Assembly (NCBI RefSeq): GCF_000381365.1
Contig: NZ_KB905467.1
Coordinates: 551,604-615,603, forward strand
Length of the DNA: 64,000 bases
Source: Bacteroides salyersiae WAL 10018 = DSM 18765 = JCM 12988
GTDB taxonomy: Bacteria > Bacteroidota > Bacteroidia > Bacteroidales > Bacteroidaceae
Direction of reading: 5' to 3'
Both the position numbers and the translations under genes were made by a program. Within the stretch, counting starts at the first letter, position 1. Each line of letters opens with the position of its first letter. The notes under the pieces were generated by a model. The model saw only the letters and a program-made list of their open reading frames with translations. It was not told where the DNA came from and searched no databases. Of the stretch, positions 9,361-18,728 are shown piece by piece.

Positions 9361-9795
9361 TTATGATTTTCTCCGTGTCTTTTCTCTTTTTCTTTTCTGT
9401 TTTCTTTGTCTGATTTTGTATAAATCCCAGTATAGTAAAAGTACAAAAACAGTGGTTGAAGCTATATAGAGCGTGAATGCATACAGGTATTGTTCTTTTG
9501 CAAATGTGAACATGCAGAGAGCCATTCCTAATGAAGCCAACGGTAGGCCTACGTTGTCATTCCTTTCCGAGTTCCGGTATAATTTGTTGAAATAAGGGCA
9601 ATAAATCCACAGGAAATAAACAAATGCACTGATTCCGAACAGAATGAGAATGCCGTATTGCCTTGATAAGCAAGTTGTCATTTCCATTTTGCTCGTTTTG
9701 AATAGAAGAACGATTATTACCCATCCACATATCATTATAGTATTGACCCGTATAAACGGCAATACATATTGTTTTAATGTACTTTGTTTTTCCAA
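9361..9795 (-). CDS. Small four-helix membrane protein, unknown function
   Basis: A 144-residue protein with four hydrophobic segments (about residues 16-33, 47-66, 82-97 and 103-123) and a very basic tail rich in Lys and Arg at the C-terminus, as expected for a cytoplasmic tail. I do not recognise a family. The ATG at 9795 starts just inside a run of coding-like sequence, and no other gene overlaps it. It is 89 bp from the start of the AI-2E gene on the same strand and divergent from the histidine kinase. Confidence 0.6.
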   Translation of the reverse strand: MEKQSTLKQYVLPFIRVNTIMICGWVIIVLLFKTSKMEMTTCLSRQYGILILFGISAFVYFLWIYCPYFNKLYRNSERNDNVGLPLASLGMALCMFTFAKEQYLYAFTLYIASTTVFVLLLYWDLYKIRQRKQKRKREKTRRKS

Positions 9796-10020
9796 TTATA
9801 TTGATTGCTTTGAGTGTTTTCTGTTTTCCTGCGCCGTAAAGTTATAACTTTTTATTTTATATCCAAATCAGAATACCATTTGTTTTTATGGGTAATGGTT
9901 TCTTTTTCAATGGTTCTAATGATAAATAATGTATTCTCATGATATTTTTTCTCTTTTTGATTTGTATGGAATCAATAAAAATATCTTTTGTTACAAACCG
10001 AACAAAATAAAAAAGCAGAG

Positions 10021-11517
10021 ATGAATACTGTAGATAATATCAGTTATGCCGATAGTTTGTTGAATATACTGCCCGATGGCATTGTTATTCTGACATTTGA
10101 TGAAAGAGTTTTGCAAGTTAACTTGCAGGCAAAAACGGGACTTCACATTAATATTTCCTCGGATTCTTATGAAAAAGATCTATATGCCGGTGAACTGTTT
10201 GAACTGATTTATCGGGATAAGAATATCCTTACATCTGCTTTGGATGTGATACGTCAGGGAAAAGAAGAATTAATTTTACCTCCTAATACCAGTATCCGTG
10301 AGAAGTCTACCAATACGATATTTCCGGTGAAAGGACGTTTTTGCAGACTTCCTTTTGACGAAGGAGTAGAAGTTATTATCTTTTATTTCCGGAATATAAC
10401 TAGTGAACTGACGCAGGAATATATTCTGAACACGGCATTGAACCGTACCCGTATTTATCCTTGGTTTTTTGATTTGGATCGCCAAATATTCAGTCTTGAT
10501 GCGCGTTATTTCGAATATCTGGGTATTGAACCGGAACCGGGTTATACTTTATCTATGGACAGGTATCTGAAATTGATTCATCCGGATGACCAAAAACAGT
10601 TGTTCGATGCTTTCAGTGTTCAGTTCAGTGGTGATACCATATACGAAAAGCCTGTCCCGTTCCGTATATTGCGTGGAGACGGAAGATGGGAGTGGTTTGA
10701 AGGGCAATCCACTTACATCGGAAAACTGTCCGGCTTGCCTTATCGTTTGGTCGGTATCTGTATGAGTATACAGGAACATAAGGATATTGAGGATACCTTG
10801 ATCAGCGCCCGGATGAAGGCGGAAGAAAGTGATCGGCTGAAGACTGCTTTTTTAGCCAACATGAGCCATGAGATCCGTACACCTCTGAATGCGATTGTGG
10901 GATTCTCTGATGTACTGAGTTCTACTTTCGAGGAATTGTCGCATCAAGAACGTGAAGAATTTGTAAACCTGATCAATACGAACAGTGAACATTTGCTGCG
11001 GCTGATTAACGATATTCTTGATTTATCAAGGATTGAGTCGAATACGATGGAGTTTGTATTTGCTCCATGTTCTCTTCGGGCATTGATGAATGAAATTCTT
11101 ACCGAACAGAATATGAATTTCTATTCTGAAAAGATGCAGATTACTGCTGTGTTTCCGGATGACGATTTATGTATTGTGACAGACGCCTCCCGATTGAAAC
11201 AGGTTCTCGGCAATTTACTGAACAACTCTCGCAAGTTTACTAAGGAAGGTTACATTAAATTAGGCTATACTCTTCTTGAAAAAGAAGAAAAAGTGGCACT
11301 GTTTGTGGAAGATACAGGAGAAGGAATTGCTCGTGAACACTTGGAACATATTTTCGAACGTTTCTACAAGGTGAACAGTTTCAAGCAGGGTACCGGTTTG
11401 GGATTGTCTATTTGTCTGACAATTGTGGAACATCTTCGCGGAAAAATTTCGGTAGATTCGGAGATGGGACGCGGTACTCGTTTTATTGTAAGGCTTCCAT
11501 TGAGTTTGGGCGAATAA
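10021..11517 (+). CDS. PAS-domain sensor histidine kinase
   Basis: A ~498-residue cytoplasmic kinase with no clear membrane segment. Two PAS-like domains (about residues 8-130 and 140-255) are followed by HisKA with the phospho-acceptor box FLANMSHEIRTPLNAIVGFSD and by HATPase_c with the N box (LGNLLNNSRKFT), G1 (VEDTGEGI), F box and G2 (GTGLGLSICLTIVEHL). I prefer ATG at 10021, preceded by AAAAAGCAGAG, over an in-frame TTG at 9988, which would add 11 Lys/Gln-rich residues. No response regulator is adjacent, so the partner lies elsewhere. No receiver domain is fused. Confidence 0.88.
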   Translation: MNTVDNISYADSLLNILPDGIVILTFDERVLQVNLQAKTGLHINISSDSYEKDLYAGELFELIYRDKNILTSALDVIRQGKEELILPPNTSIREKSTNTIFPVKGRFCRLPFDEGVEVIIFYFRNITSELTQEYILNTALNRTRIYPWFFDLDRQIFSLDARYFEYLGIEPEPGYTLSMDRYLKLIHPDDQKQLFDAFSVQFSGDTIYEKPVPFRILRGDGRWEWFEGQSTYIGKLSGLPYRLVGICMSIQEHKDIEDTLISARMKAEESDRLKTAFLANMSHEIRTPLNAIVGFSDVLSSTFEELSHQEREEFVNLINTNSEHLLRLINDILDLSRIESNTMEFVFAPCSLRALMNEILTEQNMNFYSEKMQITAVFPDDDLCIVTDASRLKQVLGNLLNNSRKFTKEGYIKLGYTLLEKEEKVALFVEDTGEGIAREHLEHIFERFYKVNSFKQGTGLGLSICLTIVEHLRGKISVDSEMGRGTRFIVRLPLSLGE

Positions 11518-11681
11518 TAATCTATCGTATTGACTTTCTTTTTTATGCTGTATCCCTTTATGTGGTAGGCATTTCTTCCGGGTATATACATTTTGTCTCA
11601 GAAATTCTGCGTTACGTCTCATTTATTACGACAGTCCTTTCGTCTGACGTATCTTTGTCGGAAAATAATGGAAAGGATAAG

Positions 11682-12217
11682 ATGAATAAGATGGTCCTGG
11701 CTGGTGCCCGTATGCTGAGTGTGGAAGAGGCGAGTCATTATGCCGGCGGTTTCGATGATCCTGCCCGTCTGGTAGCTTCGTTTGCCGGAGTGGCACCGGG
11801 TGTTTCTACCAATGGTATCTCTATTCATGGTAATGCGCCCCATTTGTTGCAGTGGCGGCTTGAAGATGTGGAGATTCCCAACCCTAATTATTTTGCGGAC
11901 ATTACCTCTTTAGGCGGGGGAATACTCTCATCTTTGAGCAGCCAGGTATTGAAGAACTCCGATTTCTTCACCGGTGCTTTCTCTTCCAAATATGGGAATG
12001 CCGTATCCGGAGTGTTCGATATGAAGTTGCGCAACGGCAATAATCAGAAAAACGAGAATGTGTTTCAAGTGGGCATTATGGGAATTGATTTTGCTTCCGA
12101 AGGGCCTTTGAGCAAGAAACATAAAGCATCTTATCTGTTCAATTACCGTTATTCTACCACCGGATTGCTCAATTTGGAAGGGGGAACGATGGATTATCAG
12201 GATTTGAATTTTAAATT
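11682..12217 (+). pseudogene. TonB-dependent receptor fragment (plug region only)
   Basis: About 180 residues resemble the plug and first barrel strands of carboxypeptidase-like-domain TonB-dependent receptors: ARMLSVEEASHYAGGFDDP, LQWRLEDVEIPNPNYFADI and SSKYGNAVSGVFDMKLRNGN. The N-terminal CarboxypepD_reg-like domain with signal peptide is missing, and so is nearly the whole beta-barrel. Similarity stops after TMDYQDLNFKL, where the frame runs into an unrelated inverted repeat (12236-12309). The frame stays open to 12329 but those last residues come from the repeat. A promoter-like TATCTTTG sits at 11650-11657. The fragment cannot make a working receptor, so this is probably the scar of a deletion. 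Confidence 0.75.
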
Positions 12218-12235
12218 GATTTTTTTTCAATTATT

Positions 12236-12309
12236 AAATAAAGGCGGATTTACACAGCAGCCAGATCGCAAATATACGGTCTGGTCTCTGTGTAAATCCG
12301 CCTTTATTT
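12236..12309. repeat. Long perfect inverted repeat / hairpin
   Basis: A 22-bp perfect inverted repeat: left arm 12236-12257 (begins AAATAAAGGCGG), right arm 12288-12309 (ends CCGCCTTTATTT). Inside lies a second stem, CCAGATCG/CGGTCTGG, with one G-U pair around an 8-nt loop. It directly follows the truncated receptor sequence. It could be a strong bidirectional terminator or the end structure of a lost mobile element; the arms lack a T-run longer than three. Between it and the next start at 12602 (about 290 bp) I see no gene. Confidence 0.75.
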
Positions 12310-12601
12310 ATCGTGTCTCTGAATTGTGAACAAATATCTTGTGTCTGTAATTTGAAGAAAAGGCAAGTTTTGCTGATTTCTCTTATAAAAATACCTATTT
12401 GTGGTACTGCAAGATTGTATCATTCCCGTATTTTGCATCTATAATTATGGATGAAGGTTAACCGATTTTCTTTTTTCGTAATGTGTGGTATTAAAGATAC
12501 CTTGTTAACATTACCTTTTTTATTTTTTGTTTAATATTGCTGGGAAGAAATGCCTTGAAAATAAAAGTTCCGGAAACTTCCCGCTGTTAAAATCATGTTT
12601 T

Positions 12602-14644
12602 ATGAATATAAAATCTTTAATTTGTGCTATGATTGTCGGGGTGTTTGTTACTACTGCCGAAGCTGTTGAAAATTTGCCCGGGCAGTTATCTGCGTGTATC
12701 TCATTGAAAACACCGGGAAATAATTCCAGACAATATCCTTTAACTTTTCTGGAGTCTGCTTCCGGGAAAGGATGTTTTTCTTTGGAAGCATCTCAAGAGT
12801 TACCATTGGTAATCACGGAGCGTGTCAGAAACCAAAGTGATTGTTGGGAGATGGAGGTGACACTCACTGCTTTGGATGATATTTATTTCAATTTCAGCCA
12901 GCAATTTTCCACTTCTTTCCGTCATGGTGACTGTCAGTTCTATATGCCAGGATTTTGGTACAGACAAAACCTCCGATCGCCACAAGGGGCGCCTGCTTTT
13001 CATACATCCGATAGCTGGGAAGTTCGTGAAGATCGTCTCAGTACTCCTTTGACGGGAATTTACAATGTAAAAGACGGGCAGTATCTGGCGGTGATCCGCA
13101 AAGATGAATTCTGTCATGACGCTTTGACTACTCACAGTGAAGGGGAAGTAATTCTCTCGGGTAAGACTTCCATCGGATTTACAGGTTTTGCCAATCATAA
13201 CGGAAAGGCTACTCTTTCCTTTGGTTTTCCCTATCGTGAAGCCCCTAAAAGTTATGTCCGTAAGTTGACTCTGGCACCAGAGGTCGAAGCGTATCAAAAG
13301 TTGGGAAAAGGAGAAACAGTGATGCTTACTTGGGAAATCGCATATGGCAGTTCGGATGATTTTTCCGGTTTTGTGCGTCGTACTTGGGAGTATAGTTACG
13401 ACATGTATCGACCGCAGCCCGTAAGTACATCCTATTCTTCTGAAAAGATGAAAGAGGTAATGAGCAATTATTTCGTTGAAAGTTTTATCGATGGTCCTGT
13501 TCTCTCTTATTATGCAAGTCCCAGAATGCATGTCTTGACGTGTGATAGCCCTCCTGTGGCCGAAGTAGGATTTGTCGGACGTGTTTTGCTTAACGCTTTC
13601 AATGCTTGGGAATATGGGTATGGACACGACCGGCAGGAGTTGGTGGAAGATTGTAGAAAAATATTCGGTAGTTATCTGGAAAATGGCTTTACGCCGGGAG
13701 GGTTCTTTCGGGAGCGTGTAAGTTTTATCAACGATCCGAAGGGAGAAGACAGACCGGCTAATAGTATCCGCCGTCAGTCGGAAGCGGTGTATGCAATGCT
13801 GCATTATTTGGATTACGAGAGGGCGAACGGCAGGAAACATCCCGAGTGGGAGTATAGATTAAGGAATATACTCGATATGTTTTTAAAGATTCAGAATGCT
13901 GATGGCAGTTTCCCCCGTAAGTTTAAGGATGATTTTACCATTACCGATAAAAGTGGTGGAAGTACTCCTTCTGCAACACTTCCACTCGTCATGGCTTATA
14001 AGTACTTCAGGGATAAACGCTATCTGGAGAGTGCCAAGCATACGGCTGATTATCTGGAGAAAGAGTTGATATCTAAAGCCGATTATTTTTCGTCTACGCT
14101 CGATGCGAATTGTGAAGATAAGGAGGCTTCTCTCTATGCAGCTACAGCAACTTATTATCTGGCACTGATTACGAAAGGGGAAGAGAGAAAACATTATGCC
14201 GATCTTACGCGTGAAGCTGCTTATTTTGCACTTTCCTGGTATTATGTGTGGGATGTTCCGTTTGCTGATGGTGAGATGCTGGGAGATCTTGGTTTCAAAA
14301 CGCGCGGTTGGGGAAATGTATCGGTTGAGAATAATCATATAGATGTTTTCGTTTTTGAGTTCGGTTCTGTACTCAATTGGCTTGCAAAAGAGTATGATGA
14401 GCCGCGTTTCTCCGCATTTTCTAATGTTATCTCCACTTCCATGCGGCAATTGCTTCCGTACGAAGGACATTTGTGTGGTGTGGCTAAAGTGGGGTATTAT
14501 CCCGAAGTTGTTCAGCACACAAACTGGGATTATGGTAAAAACGGCAAGGGGTATTATAATAATATTTTTGCTCCCGGCTGGACAGTCGCTTCACTTTGGG
14601 AATTGCTTACTCCCGGGCGGGCGGAAAAATTCATGAAAGATTAA
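12602..14644 (+). CDS. Secreted six-hairpin (alpha/alpha barrel) glycosidase-like protein
   Basis: A ~680-residue secreted protein. I take ATG at 12602 because it opens a signal peptide (IKSLICAMIVGVFVTTAEA); the frame extends upstream to 12527 without good features. The N-terminal half looks like a beta-sandwich. The C-terminal ~330 residues carry helical-hairpin repeats typical of six-hairpin glycosidases: SIRRQSEAVYAMLHYLDYE, MFLKIQNADGSFPRKFKDD, LPLVMAYKYFRDKRYLESA and ASLYAATATYYLALITKGEE. I do not recognise a specific GH or PL family, and the catalytic residues cannot be named. The position directly before the HTCS regulator (14 bp) fits a glycan-degrading enzyme of this locus. Confidence 0.65.
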   Translation: MNIKSLICAMIVGVFVTTAEAVENLPGQLSACISLKTPGNNSRQYPLTFLESASGKGCFSLEASQELPLVITERVRNQSDCWEMEVTLTALDDIYFNFSQQFSTSFRHGDCQFYMPGFWYRQNLRSPQGAPAFHTSDSWEVREDRLSTPLTGIYNVKDGQYLAVIRKDEFCHDALTTHSEGEVILSGKTSIGFTGFANHNGKATLSFGFPYREAPKSYVRKLTLAPEVEAYQKLGKGETVMLTWEIAYGSSDDFSGFVRRTWEYSYDMYRPQPVSTSYSSEKMKEVMSNYFVESFIDGPVLSYYASPRMHVLTCDSPPVAEVGFVGRVLLNAFNAWEYGYGHDRQELVEDCRKIFGSYLENGFTPGGFFRERVSFINDPKGEDRPANSIRRQSEAVYAMLHYLDYERANGRKHPEWEYRLRNILDMFLKIQNADGSFPRKFKDDFTITDKSGGSTPSATLPLVMAYKYFRDKRYLESAKHTADYLEKELISKADYFSSTLDANCEDKEASLYAATATYYLALITKGEERKHYADLTREAAYFALSWYYVWDVPFADGEMLGDLGFKTRGWGNVSVENNHIDVFVFEFGSVLNWLAKEYDEPRFSAFSNVISTSMRQLLPYEGHLCGVAKVGYYPEVVQHTNWDYGKNGKGYYNNIFAPGWTVASLWELLTPGRAEKFMKD

Positions 14645-14658
14645 AAAAGAAATATAGT

Positions 14659-17600
14659 ATGAAAACACGTCGTGTATTTATCTTTTGCTTTTTTCTGATA
14701 TTATATTGTTCCTCTATGTTTGCTGGTACGGGTATGGGGCGTTATGCTTTCCGTTCGCTCGACATTAATAACGGATTGTCGCAGAATACTGTCGCCGCTA
14801 TTATTCAGGACCGTTTCGGGTTCATGTGGTTTGGTACAAAGGATGGACTAAATCGTTATGACGGAGTCTCTTTCCAAACATTTATGAAAGAGTCGGGAAC
14901 GCTCGGAAATAATTTTATAACATCATTGTACGAAGATTGCCTCGGGCAGATATGGATCGGTACGGATGTCGGAGTCTATATTTACTCTCCTTCTGGAGAG
15001 AAAGTGGAACGCTTCGTTATACAGAGCAATTTGAATACTACGATTGAACAGACTGTTCATACTATAAAAGGCGATCGTAAAGGAAGGGTCTGGATTGTTT
15101 CGGAAAGGCAAGGGATTTTTTGTTACGATACAAACAGAGGTACATTGGAACATTTACAGACTGATGCATCCGGAAAGAAACGGTTAAGGAATGCTGGTCA
15201 GATTGTGTTTGATCAGGATGACGTGTGTTGGTTGGATATACACGATGGTAATCTATACAGTTCCAGAGACGGGCTTCATACGTTGAAACCTGTTTTCTCT
15301 CCAGAAATCAAAGCGCCCTTCAAAGGCAAAAGAATCAATAAGTTACTTCCCGGTCCTTATAATTGCCTTTATGTAGGGACAGACGATGGATTAATGGAGG
15401 TGAATTTAACCTCCGGGGCATTGTCTTCCCTGCTCCCGGGCACTGCTGCTGCCGGAGAGAGTCTTTTTGTAAGAGAGATGGTTTTCTATTCCGATGATGT
15501 CCTGTGGATAGGTACGGAGTCCGGTATCTATGTATATAATTCACGTACAGGTGAAACAACTCATTTGCAAAGTATATACGGTGATTCCTATTCCATATCC
15601 GATAATGCGGTCTACGCGGTTTGTAAAGATCGTGAAGGAGGAATGTGGGTGGGAACCTGGTTTGGCGGAGTGAACTATTATCCTCGGCAATATACCTATT
15701 TTGAGAAGTTCTATCCTCGCTCGGAAACAGACCGGATGGGGAAACGCGTCAGAGAATTTTGCGCAGACCGAAGCGGGACTTTGTGGATAGGTACGGAAGA
15801 CAGGGGGTTGTTTCATTTTAATCCGGTAACACGTTCGGTAGAACCTTTTAAAGATCCTTTGATCTATCAGAATATTCACGGGCTCTGTCTTGATGATGAT
15901 GCTCTTTGGGTAGGTACCTTTTCGCAAGGTTTAAACAAAATTGATCTGAGAACTCGGAAGGTTAAGCATTATGCCCATCTCCCGAAAAACATTTTTTCTG
16001 TTTTCCGGACAACTTCCGGACAATTATATCTGGGAACGCCTTCCGGTTTGATAAGTTATGATTCGGAAAAGGATACATTCTCTTCTGTTCCGGAACTGTC
16101 GGGAGTGTTTGTTTATTACATTACCGAGGATAAACAGGGAAACCTGTGGCTTGCGACTTATGTTAACGGCGTTTACAGACAGAATATTCGGACGAAGAAA
16201 TGGGAACATTTTGTGCACGATGAGAATAAGCCGCGCAGTCTTCCTTCAAATAAAGTACTTACTGTCTTTGTAGATAGCGAGAACCGCGTTTGGCTTACTA
16301 CCCAGGGAGGAGGATTCTGTCGTTTTGATCCGTCCACTACCGATTTTACTTGCTATGATTCTGAAAAAGGACTGCCGAGTAATGTCGTTTACAGGATTGA
16401 AGAAGATAATAAAGGCTTGTTCTGGATTTCTACCAATAAAGGGTTGCTTTGTTTTAATCCGAAGAAGGAGACTTTCAAGGTATACACACGGGCCAACGGG
16501 TTGCTGGATAACCAGTTCAATTATCAGTCCAGCTATAAGGATGAGAACGGTAACCTGTATTTCGGGAGTATTAACGGGTTTATTTCTTTTGATCCTTCCA
16601 CTTTTATAAGCAACGACTATGTGCCACCCGTTGTTATAACCGACTTTATGCTTTTCAACAAGAGGGTGACGGTGGGTGATGAGGGGTCTCCTTTAAAGCA
16701 GAGCATTACCTTATCCGATGAAATTGTTTTGAAACCGGACCAGAACTCATTCTCTTTTCGTGTGGCTGCGCTTGCATATCATGCACCTGAGATGAATACA
16801 TTGATGTATAAATTGGAAGGATATGATTCTGAATGGCGTGTCGCCGGTAATGCACCGATTACGTATTCGCATCTGCCTTTTGATACTTACAGACTGATGG
16901 TGAAGGGAGCTAATAGTGACGGATTGTGGAATCCGGAAATCCGTTCGCTTGAGATACGGGTTCTCCCTCCTTTTTATTTGTCTACGGCTGCTTATGTTGT
17001 CTACATATTACTTCTGTTGGGATTAATTTGCTCTGTGTTTTTCTATTTCCGAAGAAGGGGAGTCGAAAAACACCGGCGTGATATGGAAAAATTCGAGCAG
17101 GAGAAAGAAAGGGAACTGTATATTTCGAAAATAGAATTCTTCACCAACGTGGCTCATGAGATACGTACTCCGCTTACTCTTATTAAAAGTCCTCTTGAAA
17201 GTGTACTGAAAGAGAAAGCGTTGCCGGAAAGTATAAAAACGGAACTGGAGGTTATGGATGAGAATGCCGAGAGATTATTGGCTTTAACCAATCAATTACT
17301 TGATTTTCGGAAAACAGGGAATAAAGGGTTTAAACTTAACCTTGCGGAATGTAATATGGGAGCTGTCATTCATTCGGTGTACAAACGTTTCATTCCGCTT
17401 GCCCGTAAAAGGGGGATCGACTTGAAAATCGAGTTGCCTGAAGCGGATATTTATGCGGGCGTCGATAAGGAAGCGATTATTAAAGTATTGAGTAATCTTT
17501 TCTCTAATGCGTTGAAGTACGCCGGGACTTATGCACACTTGTACTTGTCTGCCGATGATGAGGAAAGTAGTCTTTTGATTGTAATGGACAATGACGGTGA

Positions 17601-18633
17601 AGTGATTCCATTGGAAATGAGAGATAATATTTTTCTACCTTTTGTGCGTTATCGGGATGGGAATAAGGTGGAATCGGGAACGGGTATCGGACTGGCACTG
17701 GCTCGTTCATTGGCGGAATTGCATGGTGGGAGCTTGGTGATGGATCGTTCGCTGGATTGTAATCGTTTTATTTTTTCTATTCCGATTGTACACTGTTCTC
17801 CATGCCTCGTACCGGACAGTAATGAAGAACTTAACGATTTACCGGAGAAACAGCCGGAAATGGGGAGTTCGGAAATGGGAAACGAGGAATTGACGACGAT
17901 TCTGGTTGTAGAAGACAATAAAGATATGTTGTCGTTTCTCCAACGCCAGTTTGCCGGCTTGTATCATGTACTGGTGGCAGGTAATGGAGTGGAAGCATTT
18001 TCGGTTCTTTCCGATGCCCGGGTAAGTCTGGTAATTACGGATATTATGATGCCCGAAATGGATGGACTGGAATTGTGTGAACATCTGAAATCTAATTTGG
18101 ATTACAGTCATATTCCCGTTGTGTTGCTCACGGCAAAAACTGCTATGGAACAGAAAATAGAAGGATTGGAGCATGGTGCCGATGCTTATATCGAGAAACC
18201 TTTTTCAGTAGAATATTTACGTGTTACTGTTGCCAATCTACTGAAAAACAGGGAACAACTGTGCCGGCACTTTATGGAATCTCCCTTTATTAAAGCTGAC
18301 ACCATAGCGCAGTCGAAGGCCGACAAACAGTTTATCAGCAAGTTGGAGGAGTACGTAGCTCGGCATTTGGAGAATCCTGATTTATCTGTCGATGATATGG
18401 CGGGAGCGATGAACATGGGGCGGTCCAATTTCTTTAGAAAACTGAAAGGAGTGTTGGGAATAGGGCCTAATGAATATCTACGGCTTACACGGCTAAAGAA
18501 AGCGGCTGCTTTATTACAGGAGAAAGAGTACGGAATTGTGGAAATAGCTTATATGGTGGGATTCAGTACCCCTTCTTATTTTTCGAGCTGTTTTAAAAAA
18601 CAGTTTGGTGTGTTGCCGAAAGACTTTGTTTAG
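14659..18633 (+). CDS. Hybrid two-component system regulator (HTCS)
   Basis: A ~1324-residue one-protein signalling system. Start at ATG 14659, preceded by AAAAAAGAAAT, giving a signal peptide ending near SSMFAG. A periplasmic double propeller of two-component-regulator repeats (such as FMWFGTKDGLNRYDG, QIWIGTDVGVYIY) spans about 30-670. A Y_Y_Y domain follows (~700-770, ending near LEIRVLPPFYL), then one transmembrane helix (AAYVVYILLLLGLICSVFFY), HisKA (FFTNVAHEIRTPLTLI), HATPase_c (GTGIGLALARSLAELHGG), a receiver (VVEDNKDM, phospho-Asp in VITDIMMPEMDG) and an AraC-type HTH at the C-terminus. In Bacteroides such proteins bind a specific oligosaccharide and switch on the adjacent PUL, here the downstream SusC/SusD genes. 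Confidence 0.96.
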   Translation: MKTRRVFIFCFFLILYCSSMFAGTGMGRYAFRSLDINNGLSQNTVAAIIQDRFGFMWFGTKDGLNRYDGVSFQTFMKESGTLGNNFITSLYEDCLGQIWIGTDVGVYIYSPSGEKVERFVIQSNLNTTIEQTVHTIKGDRKGRVWIVSERQGIFCYDTNRGTLEHLQTDASGKKRLRNAGQIVFDQDDVCWLDIHDGNLYSSRDGLHTLKPVFSPEIKAPFKGKRINKLLPGPYNCLYVGTDDGLMEVNLTSGALSSLLPGTAAAGESLFVREMVFYSDDVLWIGTESGIYVYNSRTGETTHLQSIYGDSYSISDNAVYAVCKDREGGMWVGTWFGGVNYYPRQYTYFEKFYPRSETDRMGKRVREFCADRSGTLWIGTEDRGLFHFNPVTRSVEPFKDPLIYQNIHGLCLDDDALWVGTFSQGLNKIDLRTRKVKHYAHLPKNIFSVFRTTSGQLYLGTPSGLISYDSEKDTFSSVPELSGVFVYYITEDKQGNLWLATYVNGVYRQNIRTKKWEHFVHDENKPRSLPSNKVLTVFVDSENRVWLTTQGGGFCRFDPSTTDFTCYDSEKGLPSNVVYRIEEDNKGLFWISTNKGLLCFNPKKETFKVYTRANGLLDNQFNYQSSYKDENGNLYFGSINGFISFDPSTFISNDYVPPVVITDFMLFNKRVTVGDEGSPLKQSITLSDEIVLKPDQNSFSFRVAALAYHAPEMNTLMYKLEGYDSEWRVAGNAPITYSHLPFDTYRLMVKGANSDGLWNPEIRSLEIRVLPPFYLSTAAYVVYILLLLGLICSVFFYFRRRGVEKHRRDMEKFEQEKERELYISKIEFFTNVAHEIRTPLTLIKSPLESVLKEKALPESIKTELEVMDENAERLLALTNQLLDFRKTGNKGFKLNLAECNMGAVIHSVYKRFIPLARKRGIDLKIELPEADIYAGVDKEAIIKVLSNLFSNALKYAGTYAHLYLSADDEESSLLIVMDNDGEVIPLEMRDNIFLPFVRYRDGNKVESGTGIGLALARSLAELHGGSLVMDRSLDCNRFIFSIPIVHCSPCLVPDSNEELNDLPEKQPEMGSSEMGNEELTTILVVEDNKDMLSFLQRQFAGLYHVLVAGNGVEAFSVLSDARVSLVITDIMMPEMDGLELCEHLKSNLDYSHIPVVLLTAKTAMEQKIEGLEHGADAYIEKPFSVEYLRVTVANLLKNREQLCRHFMESPFIKADTIAQSKADKQFISKLEEYVARHLENPDLSVDDMAGAMNMGRSNFFRKLKGVLGIGPNEYLRLTRLKKAAALLQEKEYGIVEIAYMVGFSTPSYFSSCFKKQFGVLPKDFV

Positions 18634-18728
18634 CAGTAGAGACAAAATGTTTGCCGGAAAATCCCGGTAAGGATATATTGAGATGTGTGTATTTAGAATA
18701 AAGTATAAAAAAAGGAGAAATGTAAATT

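Noticed and set aside
9988..10020. TTG start for the histidine kinase
   Set aside because: ATG at 10021 follows a purine-rich site and opens directly into the PAS-domain sequence; the upstream 11 codons are Lys/Gln-rich leader-like sequence.
11412..12329. A full 305-residue gene starting at 11412
   Set aside because: The first 90 codons overlap the end of the histidine kinase gene and the last ~35 are from an inverted repeat; only the middle resembles a protein, a receptor fragment.
12800..13840. A 346-codon minus-strand frame
   Set aside because: Antisense to the secreted six-hairpin gene, with no recognisable domain, signal or start context.
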